This document shows, one piece after another, positions 1-8,910 of a DNA stretch of 64,000 nt (position 1 is its first letter; every line of letters begins with the position of its first letter). The position numbers and the translations under genes were made by a program. This stretch comes from Flavobacterium sp. ACN6 (lineage in GTDB: Bacteria; Bacteroidota; Bacteroidia; Flavobacteriales; Flavobacteriaceae). The notes beneath the pieces were generated by a model, which made no database searches, was not told the DNA's origin, and saw only the letters and a program-made list of their open reading frames with translations. The DNA lies in contig NZ_MRCQ01000007.1 of the NCBI RefSeq assembly GCF_002304005.1, forward strand, positions 62,001 to 126,000. The letters are read 5' to 3'.

Positions 1-2
1 CT

Positions 3-320
3 TCATTTTATGGAAATTTAGATGATAGAAATTTCGAAAGTTCTTCGGTTTCGGTTCAAATAAATAGGGGAGTTATATTGTTTCCAAAAACAAAATTCAC
101 ACCTTATTTTGCCGATGGAGATTTGATTCACGTAAAATTACGAACACAAACCAAAGAAGTATTAGATTTCTGGAACAGCTGGCAAAATGAAATAGTAAAC
201 AGTAAAAATCCTATTTATCCATCAAACACAAGTTTAAAATCGAATATAAAGGGAGGAATAGGTATCTGGGCAGGATATGGGCAAAGTACTATAATTGTTA
301 AAACTCCTCCAAAAAAATAA
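3..320 (+). CDS. DUF4249-like protein, C-terminal fragment (cut by window edge)
   Basis: The reading frame is open from the left edge to a TAA at 318-320, so the gene starts outside the window; the TTG at 78 is not needed as a start. The last hundred residues are rich in aromatic and charged residues and end with a short glycine-rich segment (GGIGIWAGYG) followed by TIIVKTPPKK. This ending resembles the C-terminus of Bacteroidetes DUF4249 lipoproteins, which usually sit next to TonB-dependent receptors and are thought to act at the outer membrane. That assignment rests on the tail only. The partner receptor would lie to the left, outside the window. A hairpin terminator follows directly. Confidence 0.5.
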   Translation, partial: SFYGNLDDRNFESSSVSVQINRGVILFPKTKFTPYFADGDLIHVKLRTQTKEVLDFWNSWQNEIVNSKNPIYPSNTSLKSNIKGGIGIWAGYGQSTIIVKTPPKK

Positions 321-321
321 A

Positions 322-345
322 GCCGATTTGAATATTCAAATCGGC
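322..345. terminator. bidirectional hairpin terminator
   Basis: An inverted repeat (GCCGATTTGA / TCAAATCGGC) lies between two convergent genes and can serve both. Confidence 0.6.
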
Positions 346-373
346 ATTAAAATGTATTTAATTTAAGCTTTTC

Positions 374-1756
374 TTATTTTTCGAAAGCTGCAATAAAATC
401 TTCGAATTTAGTTTGAAATTTCTCAAAACCTTCAGAGAAATAAGCGCTCATTTCTACTTCTGTGTTATCGTTGAATTTTAGGTAAATTACTTCTTCCAAA
501 TATGGCTGAGAAAATAATTCTCCAGTAGAATTCCAGCTATTCCAGTATTTATTTTGAGCATCCCAAATTGGTAAATGAAAAACATATGGCTCGCCACTTT
601 CTTCTGAATGTTGAACAAGATCTGCTATTTTAGTTCCATCTTTTTTGGAAACCAAAATTAACTTCATGTTTTTGTTGAAATTAGCAGTATTTCCTTCAGA
701 TATTTTTTTCTCATATGCATTCTTAGCAGTGTAATACGCTTTGTAATCATTTTTTGGATTATCGTATTGAAGATATTCAGGTCGAGTATTGTTTTTGTAC
801 AAAGCTTCTTTAGCAGCAGCTTCTGCAGCTAAATCCATATCTGCAATAATAACAAAGTTCTCCATTAATTGAAACAATCCATTTGCTTTTCCTCTGTATT
901 GGATAAGCTCTTTATTATCTAATAATTTGTCAATTTCAGAATTACTTCCACCATTAAAATCAATTAAAGTTTTTCCGTTATAAGTAAGAGCTGCTTTTGC
1001 ATTGTTTTCGATAGCTTTTATACTGCTCATTTCCCACGTGTAACCGTCATTCAAAGTCATTTTGTAAGCGAATTCATTTGGAACTTCTTTTCCATTAGAA
1101 TATTTTGCAGTTTGAGCAAAAGTAGCTGCTTGTGCATTGTCAATTGTTAGAACAGCATCTGATGAAGTTGGTAAGAAAAAATAGTCATTTACTTGATCAT
1201 TTAATACCCATTTTTCTGTTTGTTCATCGTATGACCAATTTCCATTAAAGTCTTTAAGTTTTACTTTGATGTCAGAGGAAACACTTTTAGCAGAAAAAAC
1301 AGCGTTGTTTGCAGTTTGAGATCTTTTAGCTGGGAAAACAAATTTTAATTCTGTGTTTGAAGCGGTTTTAGTCCAAGCCTGAGCGGTATTACTCCAAGTA
1401 TAAATACCATAAACACCAGAAACTTGTAAAATGTCTTCTACCTTGTTATCATTTTTTCCATCAAAAATATCAATTTTACTAACTTGTAATAAATTGTTTA
1501 AATTTTCTAAGGCTTCGATTGCTCCTGAACTTTTAGTTTTATCCAATTGAACAAGCATTTCGTTAGCTTCAGCTTCCAATTTCGTTTTTTGTTGAGCGGG
1601 AGTAAGACTTGAGTAAGGTTGTTTTAGTAAGGCAGCAATTTGCTCTTCTATAGTTAGTTCTGTTTCTGGTTTAGTTTCATCAGTGCTGTCGTCACTAGAA
1701 CATGAAATCATAAGTTGAGAAGCAACTACTGATAATAAAAGAAATTTTTTAATCAT
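374..1756 (-). CDS. uncharacterised lipoprotein, 460 aa
   Basis: The protein begins with a lipoprotein signal peptide: KK, a hydrophobic stretch, then a lipobox ending in Cys19 (QLMISCSSDD). The acidic residues after the cysteine resemble the lipoprotein export signal that sends Bacteroidetes lipoproteins to the outer membrane or surface, so surface exposure is possible. The rest is soluble, with alternating beta-type sequence and a Lys/Asn/Ala-rich region around residues 300-350. I recognise no enzymatic motif. Relatives in Flavobacterium sometimes carry the label nicotinic acid mononucleotide adenylyltransferase, but no HxGH nucleotidyltransferase motif is visible, so I do not use it. It is monocistronic and convergent with the gene on its left. 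Confidence 0.75.
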   Translation of the reverse strand: MIKKFLLLSVVASQLMISCSSDDSTDETKPETELTIEEQIAALLKQPYSSLTPAQQKTKLEAEANEMLVQLDKTKSSGAIEALENLNNLLQVSKIDIFDGKNDNKVEDILQVSGVYGIYTWSNTAQAWTKTASNTELKFVFPAKRSQTANNAVFSAKSVSSDIKVKLKDFNGNWSYDEQTEKWVLNDQVNDYFFLPTSSDAVLTIDNAQAATFAQTAKYSNGKEVPNEFAYKMTLNDGYTWEMSSIKAIENNAKAALTYNGKTLIDFNGGSNSEIDKLLDNKELIQYRGKANGLFQLMENFVIIADMDLAAEAAAKEALYKNNTRPEYLQYDNPKNDYKAYYTAKNAYEKKISEGNTANFNKNMKLILVSKKDGTKIADLVQHSEESGEPYVFHLPIWDAQNKYWNSWNSTGELFSQPYLEEVIYLKFNDNTEVEMSAYFSEGFEKFQTKFEDFIAAFEK

Positions 1757-1931
1757 GGTTTTAAAATTTTTAATTGGGTTTCAAAATAAAGATTTTTCTG
1801 ACTTTATTTTCTAAGCCGCAAGATACATTTTAAGTTTGAAATTGCTTTACGGGAACACGTAAAATTGTAAATTATTTTTTGTTAAATGTGTTTTTCTGTA
1901 AAATGTGCTTTACTTCGGGCTGATAAGTTTT

Positions 1932-1939
1932 TACCTTTG
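1932..1939 (+). promoter_or_regulatory. -7 box TACCTTTG for the alpha/beta hydrolase
   Basis: Matches the Bacteroidetes TAnnTTTG -7 element, 26 bp before the ATG at 1966. No clear TTG is found at -33. Confidence 0.45.
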
Positions 1940-1965
1940 TTAAATTTTTATAAAATCAATACAAT

Positions 1966-2730
1966 ATGTTATACTCAAAAATAGAAGGCGAAGGAAAACC
2001 ATTTATCATCATGCACGGATTTCTTGGAATGTCTGATAACTGGAAAACTTTAGCGGGACAATATGTAGAAGCCGGATTTCAAGTTCATATTTTAGATTTG
2101 CGCAATCACGGTCGCAGCTTTCATTCTGATGAATGGAGCTATGAAGCAATGGTGCAGGATGTTTATGAATATTGTCAAGCAAACAATCTAACGAAAATTG
2201 ATATTCTTGGACACTCAATGGGAGGTAAAGTAGCAATGCTTTTTGCTGCAACTCATTCAGAAATAGTAGACAAATTAATTGTGGCAGATATTGGCCCGAA
2301 ATTTTATAAACAGCACCATCAGGAAATTTTCGCAGGTTTAAATGCAGTTGATTTTTCGGTGAAACCAAGCCGAAATGATGTTGAAGAAATAGTTTCTCAA
2401 TATGTTCCTGATTTTGGAACTCGTCAGTTTTTATTGAAAAATTTATATTGGGCAACACCAGGACAATTGGCTTTCCGATTTAATTTAGATGCTTTTAATA
2501 ATAATCTGGATGCAATTGGAAAACCTTTGGCTGAAAATTTAGTTTTTGATCATCCAACATTATTTATTCGTGGCGGCAATTCTGGTTATGTCCCAGATTC
2601 AGATATCGACTCAATTCGCCAGCATTTTCCAGATTTAAAATTAGAAACTATTCCAAATGCAGGGCATTGGCTTCATGCTGAAAATCCTAAAATGTTTTTC
2701 GAATTGACAACGGAGTTTTTGAAACAATAA
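1966..2730 (+). CDS. alpha/beta fold hydrolase (YbfF-like esterase family)
   Basis: A 254-residue cytoplasmic alpha/beta hydrolase without signal peptide. The oxyanion motif HGFLG is at 17-21, DLRNHGRS at 44-51, the nucleophile elbow GHSMGG at 82-87 (Ser84), and the catalytic histidine is in NAGHWLHAENP (His234). An Asp in the loop after the RGG segment probably completes the triad. Length and motif order fit the YbfF/esterase group of Bacteroidetes; the natural substrate cannot be read from sequence. It has its own promoter-like element, and a small membrane protein gene follows in the same direction after 55 bp, so the two could be co-transcribed. Confidence 0.88.
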   Translation: MLYSKIEGEGKPFIIMHGFLGMSDNWKTLAGQYVEAGFQVHILDLRNHGRSFHSDEWSYEAMVQDVYEYCQANNLTKIDILGHSMGGKVAMLFAATHSEIVDKLIVADIGPKFYKQHHQEIFAGLNAVDFSVKPSRNDVEEIVSQYVPDFGTRQFLLKNLYWATPGQLAFRFNLDAFNNNLDAIGKPLAENLVFDHPTLFIRGGNSGYVPDSDIDSIRQHFPDLKLETIPNAGHWLHAENPKMFFELTTEFLKQ

Positions 2731-2785
2731 TCACTTTTGATAAAAATTTTAGTACTTTTAAATAAATTTTAAAACCTGAAAATAT

Positions 2786-3130
2786 ATGAAATTATTACTT
2801 AGACTCCTTGTTACTGCTGCCTTAGTTTTGTTGTTGTCGAATATTTTGACTGGTGTACACGTTGCAACTTTTGGTACAGCTGTAATTGTTGCGGTAGTTT
2901 TAGGATTGCTGAATATTTTTATCAAACCTATTTTAGTCATTTTAACCCTGCCGGTTACATTAGTCACACTGGGCTTGTTTTTATTGGTAATCAATGCTAT
3001 AATTATTTTATTGTGTACAAATATTGTTGGAGGCTTTGCAGTCGATTCGTTTTGGACAGCATTAATTTTCAGTATTATTCTGTCTATTCTGCAATCTATT
3101 ACATATAAAATACTGGGAGACGATAAATAA
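2786..3130 (+). CDS. phage holin family 4-type membrane protein (DUF/PF04020-like)
   Basis: A 114-residue, very hydrophobic protein with about four membrane segments (roughly 4-22, 30-52, 58-78 and 88-108) and short polar loops, ending in a charged ILGDDK tail. The pattern (K-rich start, LTGVHVATFGTAVIVAVVL, FIKPILVILTLPVTL) matches the widespread small family named mycobacterial 4-TMS phage holin. Despite the name, this family is usually chromosomal and of unknown role; nothing here suggests a prophage. It lies 55 bp after the hydrolase gene and before a hairpin that also carries the tig promoter. Confidence 0.85.
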   Translation: MKLLLRLLVTAALVLLLSNILTGVHVATFGTAVIVAVVLGLLNIFIKPILVILTLPVTLVTLGLFLLVINAIIILLCTNIVGGFAVDSFWTALIFSIILSILQSITYKILGDDK

Positions 3131-3178
3131 AAGTAAATTAGCAGATTAAAACTGCTTCAAATACAATAAATTAAAAAC

Positions 3179-3209
3179 TTGGCTGGGTTGCAAAAATTTT
3201 ATAATTTTG
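3179..3209 (+). promoter_or_regulatory. tig promoter (TTG-N20-TAATTTTG)
   Basis: TTG at 3179-3181 and TAATTTTG at 3202-3209 fit the Bacteroidetes consensus. The element overlaps the hairpin at 3184-3216. Confidence 0.6.
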
Positions 3210-3216
3210 CAACCCA
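3184..3216. terminator. 12-bp perfect stem between the holin-family gene and tig
   Basis: TGGGTTGCAAAA pairs with TTTTGCAACCCA and is followed by T-rich sequence. It can terminate the upstream transcript, and it contains the tig -7 box. Confidence 0.55.
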
Positions 3217-3243
3217 ATTTTATTATGTAAATTAAAGAAGACG

Positions 3244-4566
3244 ATGGATATTAAAAGAGTAGCAATAGACGCTGTTAACGAGACAATTGTATTGAACGTT
3301 GTTCATATGGATTATAAAGGTCAAGTGGCTAAAAGAATAAACGAAAAAATGCCTTTGGCTACCGTTAAAGGTTTTAGAAAAGGACAAGTTCCTAAAGACC
3401 TTGTTGAAAAACAATATGGAAAAGCTATCAAACAAGAAGAAGTTAAAAAAGTTGTTGATTTGGCTTTAGAGCGTTTTGTTCAATCTGAAAGATTAAATCT
3501 TTTAGGAACTCCTCTTGCTAAAGAAAACGAAAACTTTGATTGGGATGCTGAAGAATTAACTTTTGAATACGAAATTGGTTTAGTGCCAAACTTCGAAATT
3601 GATTTAGAAGCTAAAAACGATATCGTAAAATATATCGTTACTGCTGACGATAAATTAATCGACGGACAAGTAGAGCGTATCCAAAAACAATTCGGAAAAG
3701 CAATTCCACAAGATAAAGTTGAAGCTGATTCTGATTTAACTGGAACTTTTACAAACGAAGAAAAAGGGATCAACAATACAACTACAATTTCTGTAGCTGC
3801 TTTCAATAAAGCTGCTGGAGATAAATTCATCGGTAAAAAAGTTGGGGATGTTGTTGCAGTAAGTACAAAAGGTTTATTTGAAGACGATCACCAATTAATG
3901 GATTACTTAAAAGTAGCTCATGATGATGTTCACGGTTTAGATATCGAAGTAAACTTTACTATCGAAGCAATCAACGGTGCTGAATTAGCAGAATTAAACC
4001 AAGAATTATTCGATAAACTTTTTGGTGAAGGGAAAGTTGCTTCTTTAGAAGATTTAAAAGCTAAAATTAAAGAAGATGCTGAAGCTCAATTCGCACAGCA
4101 AGCTGACCAAAAATTATTATTAGACGTTCAAGATTTCTTGATCGAAAATACAAAATTTGATTTACCAGCTGAATTCCTTAAAAAATGGTTGCAAACTGTT
4201 GGAGAGAAAAAACTTTCTCCTGAAGAAGCTGAAGTGGAATACGCAAGATCTGAAAAAGGATTACGTTTCCAATTAATCGAAGGAAAAGCGATGGCTCAAA
4301 GTAACATTCAAATTACATTTGAAGATTTGAAAGAGTTTACTTCAGGCGCTATCAGACAACAAATGGCTCAATTTGGACAAACAAATCCAACTGAAGAAGA
4401 AGTTCAAGGAATCGTGGCTAGAGTTTTATCTAACCAAGAAGAAGTGAAAAGACTTTCTGAGCAAGTTGTAGCTGCTAAATTGTTAGATTTATTCAAAGAG
4501 AAAGCAAATCCAACAACTAAAGAAGTTACTTACGAAGAATTTATTGCTGCTTCTTACGGAGAATAA
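3244..4566 (+). CDS. tig: trigger factor (ribosome-associated chaperone)
   Basis: The N-terminal ribosome-docking signature is clear (GFRKGQVPKDLVEKQYGKAI, about residues 38-58), close to the GFRxGKxP motif by which trigger factor contacts ribosomal protein L23. The C-terminal half (about 245-440) is the helical chaperone domain. The middle segment (about 140-235), where a FKBP-type prolyl isomerase should sit, is poorly conserved and lacks the usual aromatic and acidic active-site residues, as is common in Bacteroidetes. It folds nascent chains at the ribosome exit. The gene order tig-clpP-clpX is a classical conserved cluster, each gene here with its own spacer. Confidence 0.95.
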   Translation: MDIKRVAIDAVNETIVLNVVHMDYKGQVAKRINEKMPLATVKGFRKGQVPKDLVEKQYGKAIKQEEVKKVVDLALERFVQSERLNLLGTPLAKENENFDWDAEELTFEYEIGLVPNFEIDLEAKNDIVKYIVTADDKLIDGQVERIQKQFGKAIPQDKVEADSDLTGTFTNEEKGINNTTTISVAAFNKAAGDKFIGKKVGDVVAVSTKGLFEDDHQLMDYLKVAHDDVHGLDIEVNFTIEAINGAELAELNQELFDKLFGEGKVASLEDLKAKIKEDAEAQFAQQADQKLLLDVQDFLIENTKFDLPAEFLKKWLQTVGEKKLSPEEAEVEYARSEKGLRFQLIEGKAMAQSNIQITFEDLKEFTSGAIRQQMAQFGQTNPTEEEVQGIVARVLSNQEEVKRLSEQVVAAKLLDLFKEKANPTTKEVTYEEFIAASYGE

Positions 4567-4903
4567 ATTTAGTCTAAAAGTCTAAAGTTATAAAGTCAAA
4601 AGCTATAAGCTGCATTGTAAGCTTAATTTAAATTTTAAGATTTTATTACCGAAACTGAAAGACAAAAAAGTTATATTTGAGCGTCAAAAAGATATTTTTG
4701 ACGCTCTTTTTGTTTCATGGTTTATTTTGTTTTAAGTTTCAAGTTTCTATATGTTATGCATAAAACATGAAACAGAATTAACTTAAAACCTGAAACAAAT
4801 CTAAAATAAGACAAATTGGCATCCTTTATAAAAAGGTATGAACTTTGTTTCATTCGTTTGAGTCATTTTCAGACTTTAGACTTTCAAACTTTAAACTAAA
4901 AAT
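4567..4903. other. tig-clpP spacer
   Basis: Apart from the tig terminator (4679-4706) it holds only degenerate AT-rich words such as AAGTTTCAAGTTT and a TTG / GAACTTTG pair (4816-4818, 4840-4847) that may be the clpP promoter. No gene is seen. Confidence 0.5.
4679..4714 (+). terminator. tig rho-independent terminator
   Basis: GAGCGTCAAAAA and TTTTTGACGCTC form a 12-bp stem followed by a T run. Confidence 0.85.
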
Positions 4904-5578
4904 ATGAACTACGGTAAAGAATTCAAAAAATTTGCTACAAAGCACCAAGGGGTAAACGCAATGTATTACGATAAAATCGTTGCAGCGATGAATCCAACTA
5001 ATATGACTCCATATATTATCGAAGAACGTCAATTGAATATTTCGCAATTAGATGTGTTTTCTAGATTAATGATGGATAGAATTATCTTTTTAGGAACTGG
5101 TATCGACGATCAAATCGCAAATATCGTTCAGGCTCAGTTGTTGTTTTTAGAAAGCGCTGATGCATCAAAAGATATTCAAATTTATTTAAACTCTCCAGGA
5201 GGAAGTGTTTATGCAGGTTTAGGAATTTATGACACGATGCAGTACATCAAACCAGATGTTGCTACAATTTGTACAGGAATGGCAGCTTCTATGGGAGCAG
5301 TTTTATTATGCGCAGGAGCAGAAGGAAAACGTTCGGCTCTTCCTCATTCACGCGTGATGATTCACCAGCCATCTGGAGGAGCACAAGGTGTTGCTACAGA
5401 TATGGAAATCAACTTACGTGAAATGTTGAAATTGAAAGATGAATTATACAACATCATTTCACAGCATTCAGGACAGTCTTTCGAAAGAGTTCACAAAGAC
5501 AGTGAGCGTGATTACTGGATGAAAGCTGACGAAGCAAAAGAATACGGAATGATTGATGAAGTATTAAGAAGAAGTTAA
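4904..5578 (+). CDS. clpP: ATP-dependent Clp protease proteolytic subunit
   Basis: A 224-residue ClpP with the full serine-protease triad: Ser129 in GMAASMGAV, His154 in MIHQPSGG and Asp203 in ERDYWM. The spacings Ser-His 25 and His-Asp 49 equal those of E. coli ClpP. The N-terminal extension (about residues 1-37) is longer than in the mature enzyme and probably includes a propeptide; an internal Met20 is an alternative start. It forms the tetradecameric peptidase chamber fed by ClpX, encoded next door, and degrades regulatory and damaged proteins in the cytosol. The 160-bp gap to clpX contains a promoter, so the two can be expressed separately. Confidence 0.97.
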   Translation: MNYGKEFKKFATKHQGVNAMYYDKIVAAMNPTNMTPYIIEERQLNISQLDVFSRLMMDRIIFLGTGIDDQIANIVQAQLLFLESADASKDIQIYLNSPGGSVYAGLGIYDTMQYIKPDVATICTGMAASMGAVLLCAGAEGKRSALPHSRVMIHQPSGGAQGVATDMEINLREMLKLKDELYNIISQHSGQSFERVHKDSERDYWMKADEAKEYGMIDEVLRRS

Positions 5579-5692
5579 AAACTAGTTTAAAGTTTCAGTT
5601 TTCAGGTTGCTTTTGTTAACTTGAAAGTTGAAACTTCAAATTTGGAACAAAAATAAATAAGTTAAGAAGTTACTAAGTTTCTGAGGTTTTCG

Positions 5693-5721
5693 TTGAAAGT
5701 CTCAGAAACTTAGTAACTTTG
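5693..5721 (+). promoter_or_regulatory. clpX promoter (TTG-N18-TAACTTTG)
   Basis: TTG at 5693-5695 and TAACTTTG at 5714-5721, 22 bp before the ATG. Confidence 0.6.
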
Positions 5722-5742
5722 CAGCTTAGTAACTAAAAAAGA

Positions 5743-6975
5743 ATGGCTAAAGTAGTATTAGAATGTTCGTTTTGTGGAAGAAAGAAGCCAGAAACTAATT
5801 TATTGATTGCTGGAATCAATGCGCATATTTGTGATAAGTGTATTGAGCAGGCACACGGAATTGTATTAGAAGAATTAAAGTCTAGTGGAAGCGCAAAACT
5901 TGTTGGAGATTTAATTTTAAAGAAACCAAAAGAGATTAGAGCTTTCTTAGATCAATATGTTATCGGTCAAGACCAAACTAAAAAAGTAATGTCGGTTGCG
6001 GTTTACAATCACTACAAACGTTTAATGCAGCAGCAATTGGACGATGAAGTAGAGATTGAAAAAAGTAACATCATTATGGTTGGTCAAACCGGAACTGGAA
6101 AAACATTAGTAGCAAAAACAATTGCGAAGATGTTAGACGTTCCTTTGGCAATTGTTGATGCAACTGTATTAACAGAAGCTGGTTATGTGGGAGAAGATGT
6201 TGAAAGTATCTTAACCCGTTTACTTCAAGCTGCTGATTACGATGTAGCCAAAGCAGAAAGAGGAATCGTATTTATCGATGAGATTGATAAAATTGCCCGC
6301 AAGAGTGATAATCCGTCAATAACGCGTGACGTTTCTGGAGAAGGTGTACAGCAGGCATTATTGAAATTATTAGAAGGAACTGTTGTAAACGTACCGCCAA
6401 AAGGAGGACGTAAGCACCCAGATCAAAAATTTGTTGAGGTAAATACTCAAAATATCTTATTTATCGCTGGTGGAGCTTTTGATGGAGTAGAACGTATTAT
6501 TTCAAAACGTTTAAACCGTCAGGCAGTTGGTTATTCCACTTCTAAAAATGTAGATAATATTGATAAGGACAATTTACTGCAATATATCATTCCAAAAGAC
6601 ATTAAAGATTTTGGTTTGATTCCAGAAATTATTGGTCGTTTACCAGTTTTAACGCATATGGATCCTTTGGATAAAGAAACACTTCGTGCCATTTTAACAC
6701 AGCCTAAAAATGCATTAATAAAACAATATCAGAAATTATTTTTAATGGATGATGTTGAATTTACGATTACAGACGAAGCTTTAGATTTTATTGTTGATAA
6801 AGCATTAGAATACAAATTAGGGGCACGTGGATTACGTTCTTTATGTGAAGCAATCCTAACAGATGCAATGTATGAATTGCCAACTTCAGATGATACAACA
6901 CTGACAATTGACAAAGAATACGCAGAGCATACTTTGAGTAAAAATTTATTGAAGCGCATGGAAATTGCTTCTTAA
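5743..6975 (+). CDS. clpX: ATP-dependent Clp protease ATP-binding subunit ClpX
   Basis: A 410-residue AAA+ unfoldase. The N-terminal zinc domain has four cysteines (Cys8, Cys11, Cys30, Cys33) that bind substrates and adaptors. Walker A is GQTGTGKT at 114-121 and Walker B is IVFIDE at 175-180, followed by the pore-loop region and sensor motifs ([16 protein letters not shown]). ClpX unfolds proteins and threads them into ClpP. It is the last gene of the tig-clpP-clpX cluster and is followed by two hairpins. Confidence 0.98.
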   Translation: MAKVVLECSFCGRKKPETNLLIAGINAHICDKCIEQAHGIVLEELKSSGSAKLVGDLILKKPKEIRAFLDQYVIGQDQTKKVMSVAVYNHYKRLMQQQLDDEVEIEKSNIIMVGQTGTGKTLVAKTIAKMLDVPLAIVDATVLTEAGYVGEDVESILTRLLQAADYDVAKAERGIVFIDEIDKIARKSDNPSITRDVSGEGVQQALLKLLEGTVVNVPPKGGRKHPDQKFVEVNTQNILFIAGGAFDGVERIISKRLNRQAVGYSTSKNVDNIDKDNLLQYIIPKDIKDFGLIPEIIGRLPVLTHMDPLDKETLRAILTQPKNALIKQYQKLFLMDDVEFTITDEALDFIVDKALEYKLGARGLRSLCEAILTDAMYELPTSDDTTLTIDKEYAEHTLSKNLLKRMEIAS

Positions 6976-6989
6976 ATCTTATAATATCA

Positions 6990-7058
6990 CTTTGGCAAAG
7001 TTTAAAACTTTGCCAAAGTTTACCATTTAAACCTACGGATTATACGTAGGTTTTTTTA
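6990..7058 (+). terminator. two successive hairpins after clpX
   Basis: The first is a near-palindrome around 6990-7018 (CTTTGGCAAAG / CTTTGCCAAAG). The second (7030-7052, AACCTACG / CGTAGGTT) is followed by seven T and is the better terminator. Confidence 0.75.
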
Positions 7059-7158
7059 CGGGAAGTATTGAGTTAAAAGTTTTGTTATTTGATTTTAATA
7101 GGTGTAATTTCTTATAAAATTATTATATTCGTGTCAGCTAACGATCAATTTAGGAACT

Positions 7159-7466
7159 ATGTTGGAAAAATTACCCTTTATTTTTAGTGTGGTCATTTTA
7201 CTGTTTTATGCATGTACTGCCGAAGATTCAGTTTCTGCTTCTGCAACCGAAGCTCAACATTGTTTACAAATAATGTGACTTCTGAAAATTTTGAATTACT
7301 GAATTATATTAAAGATGTTGAATGGAGTAAATCAATTGTCAGTTCTGGTGATAAAGGCGAAATTATAGAAGTTCCTTTTACAGTGCAGTCAAACTTAAAG
7401 ACAAAAGTTGGAGAACAGAATTATAATGAAAAAAAATATTATTTTACTAGTCACTTTTTTTTGTAG
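7159..7466 (+). pseudogene. decayed lipoprotein gene (frameshifted, 3' end lost)
   Basis: An ATG at 7159 opens a clear lipoprotein signal (hydrophobic stretch then LFYACTAEDS), but the frame stops at 7278 after 39 codons. The neighbouring frame, open from 7212 to 7466, continues with a plausible soluble sequence (TSENFELLNYIKDVEWSKS, then EIIEVPFTVQSNLKTKV), so a one-base shift near 7255-7265 would join them. The second frame then runs into the start of the next gene, so the 3' part seems lost. I read this as the remnant of a longer Flavobacterium lipoprotein. A functional 39-residue lipopeptide is less likely. Confidence 0.6.
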
Positions 7467-8070
7467 CTTAACATATGCCCAAAAAAAGGCAACTGCAATA
7501 TTTGATAACCAGGATTTTTATCAAGTAATTAATCAATATTTAAAATTGCAAGTAAAAGACAAAGCGAATGAAATAATTGTGATTAAAGAAAAATTGAATC
7601 CAAATGTAACTTTACAAATTTTTCAAGGACAATTTCCAAGATCTGAAAATGATAAACTTGACTATAATGAATTGTACGGTGGAGCCAAAAGACCTTTGTT
7701 TAATGATAGGGCATTTACGATTATGAAAAATAAATATCATGATGATAAAAAATACGCTATATCAAATATCACCGATGAGCAATGGAATAAGACGGATTTG
7801 GATTTAGATAAAATAAAGTTCATTTCATTTGTTAGGTTTGTGGCAAACTCAAATAAAGGAGATGATTCAGAAATAAATAATTTACTAAACAATACTCTTG
7901 TAATTGGATTGTCACAACCAATTATTTATGATAAAAAATATTTAATTTTTCAATTTAATATTACAACCACACCATTTTTTGGATTTTCAAATGCAAAAGT
8001 AGTAGTAATGCAAAAAGTAAAAAATAAATGGGCTGTTGTTGACGAAATTTCAAATTATGAATTAAATTAA
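7426..8070 (+). CDS. hypothetical secreted protein, 214 aa
   Basis: The start is taken as the ATG at 7426 rather than an upstream TTG, because it begins a good signal peptide (MKKNIILLVTFFCSLTYAQ). The mature part is soluble, rich in Lys, Asp and Asn, with a probable beta-sheet C-terminus (LIFQFNITTTPFFGFSNAKVVVMQ and KWAVVDEISNYELN). No known motif was recognised. The gene overlaps the 3' end of the preceding remnant and may use its promoter. A good terminator follows at 8137-8167. Confidence 0.7.
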   Translation: MKKNIILLVTFFCSLTYAQKKATAIFDNQDFYQVINQYLKLQVKDKANEIIVIKEKLNPNVTLQIFQGQFPRSENDKLDYNELYGGAKRPLFNDRAFTIMKNKYHDDKKYAISNITDEQWNKTDLDLDKIKFISFVRFVANSNKGDDSEINNLLNNTLVIGLSQPIIYDKKYLIFQFNITTTPFFGFSNAKVVVMQKVKNKWAVVDEISNYELN

Positions 8071-8136
8071 ATTTTTTAAAGATGTAAGAAATAATTCTGA
8101 TCTAATTAGTGAAAAAATTAACGAAACTCAATTTAT

Positions 8137-8170
8137 AAAACCTGTTCATTTATTTTGAACAGGTTTTTTT
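8137..8170 (+). terminator. rho-independent terminator
   Basis: AAAACCTGTTCA and TGAACAGGTTTT form a stem followed by T7. Confidence 0.85.
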
Positions 8171-8219
8171 ATACTTTTTCGTTATCATTTCCGTTTCAGA
8201 TTTTATGTAAATTGTAAAC

Positions 8220-8867
8220 ATGAAAAATATGTTTTTTGTTATTGCTATGGCCTGGATATTATCTTGTAATCAAAAAGAGGCTCAAGTTGTTATTTCTAAA
8301 AATGAAAATAGAAAAGAAGTTACACAAGATAATCGTCGAGTTGAAATCGATTACAGCAAATACTATAAAGAAGCAAAACAATACTGCAAGGCAAACAATT
8401 TGAATCAGAGTAAATTTATATTAATTGATTTAGGATTACATTCTGGACTTAAAAGATTTTTTGTTTATGATTTAAAAAAGAACGTTGTTTCAAAATCCTA
8501 TATAGTAAGTCATGGTTGTGGTGATAATCGATGGGGTGCGACTTCTTCAAAAGAGAATGTTCAAATAAGTAACGAATTTGATTCGCATTGTTCTTCTATT
8601 GGTAAATATGTGATTTTAAATCGTGGTATAAGTCAGTGGGGAATAAAAGTTAATTATATTTTACAGGGAAAAGACAAAACAAATTCTAATGCTCGAAACC
8701 GTGCCATTGTACTCCATTCTTGGGAAGCTGTTCCAAATACAGAAGTGTATCCTGAAGGAACACCAGAAGGCTGGGGTTGTCCAGCGGTTTCAAATGAAAG
8801 CATGAAAGAAATCGACGAGCTCCTAAAAACAAACAAAAAAGTTTTGATGTGGATTATTAAATCCTAA
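8220..8867 (+). CDS. murein L,D-transpeptidase catalytic domain family (YkuD_2) lipoprotein
   Basis: A 215-residue protein with a short lipoprotein signal (MKNMFFVIAMAWILSC, lipobox Cys16). The catalytic part matches the YkuD_2 family: SHGCGDNRWGATSS, then VLHSW (His166) and GWGCPAVS with the putative nucleophile Cys187. These cysteine enzymes make or trim 3-3 cross-links, or attach proteins to peptidoglycan, in the periplasm. The substrate of this family in Bacteroidetes is not well established, so the reaction is inferred from the fold. It is monocistronic, between a terminator and a dispersed repeat. The lipid anchor suggests a membrane-tethered enzyme facing the murein. Confidence 0.85.
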   Translation: MKNMFFVIAMAWILSCNQKEAQVVISKNENRKEVTQDNRRVEIDYSKYYKEAKQYCKANNLNQSKFILIDLGLHSGLKRFFVYDLKKNVVSKSYIVSHGCGDNRWGATSSKENVQISNEFDSHCSSIGKYVILNRGISQWGIKVNYILQGKDKTNSNARNRAIVLHSWEAVPNTEVYPEGTPEGWGCPAVSNESMKEIDELLKTNKKVLMWIIKS

Positions 8868-8910
8868 TCTTAGAAAGGTTTTTAGTTTTTATGAAAATGA
8901 TAGTTCTCTC

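Noticed and set aside
374..1756. Nicotinic acid mononucleotide adenylyltransferase
   Set aside because: A lipoprotein signal is present and no HxGH nucleotidyltransferase motif is visible.
2009..2458. 149-codon frame on the minus strand within the hydrolase gene
   Set aside because: It is antisense to a protein with complete catalytic motifs and lacks any recognisable domain.
2786..3130. Prophage marker (holin family name)
   Set aside because: The family is chromosomal and widely conserved; no other phage gene, integrase or att site is near.
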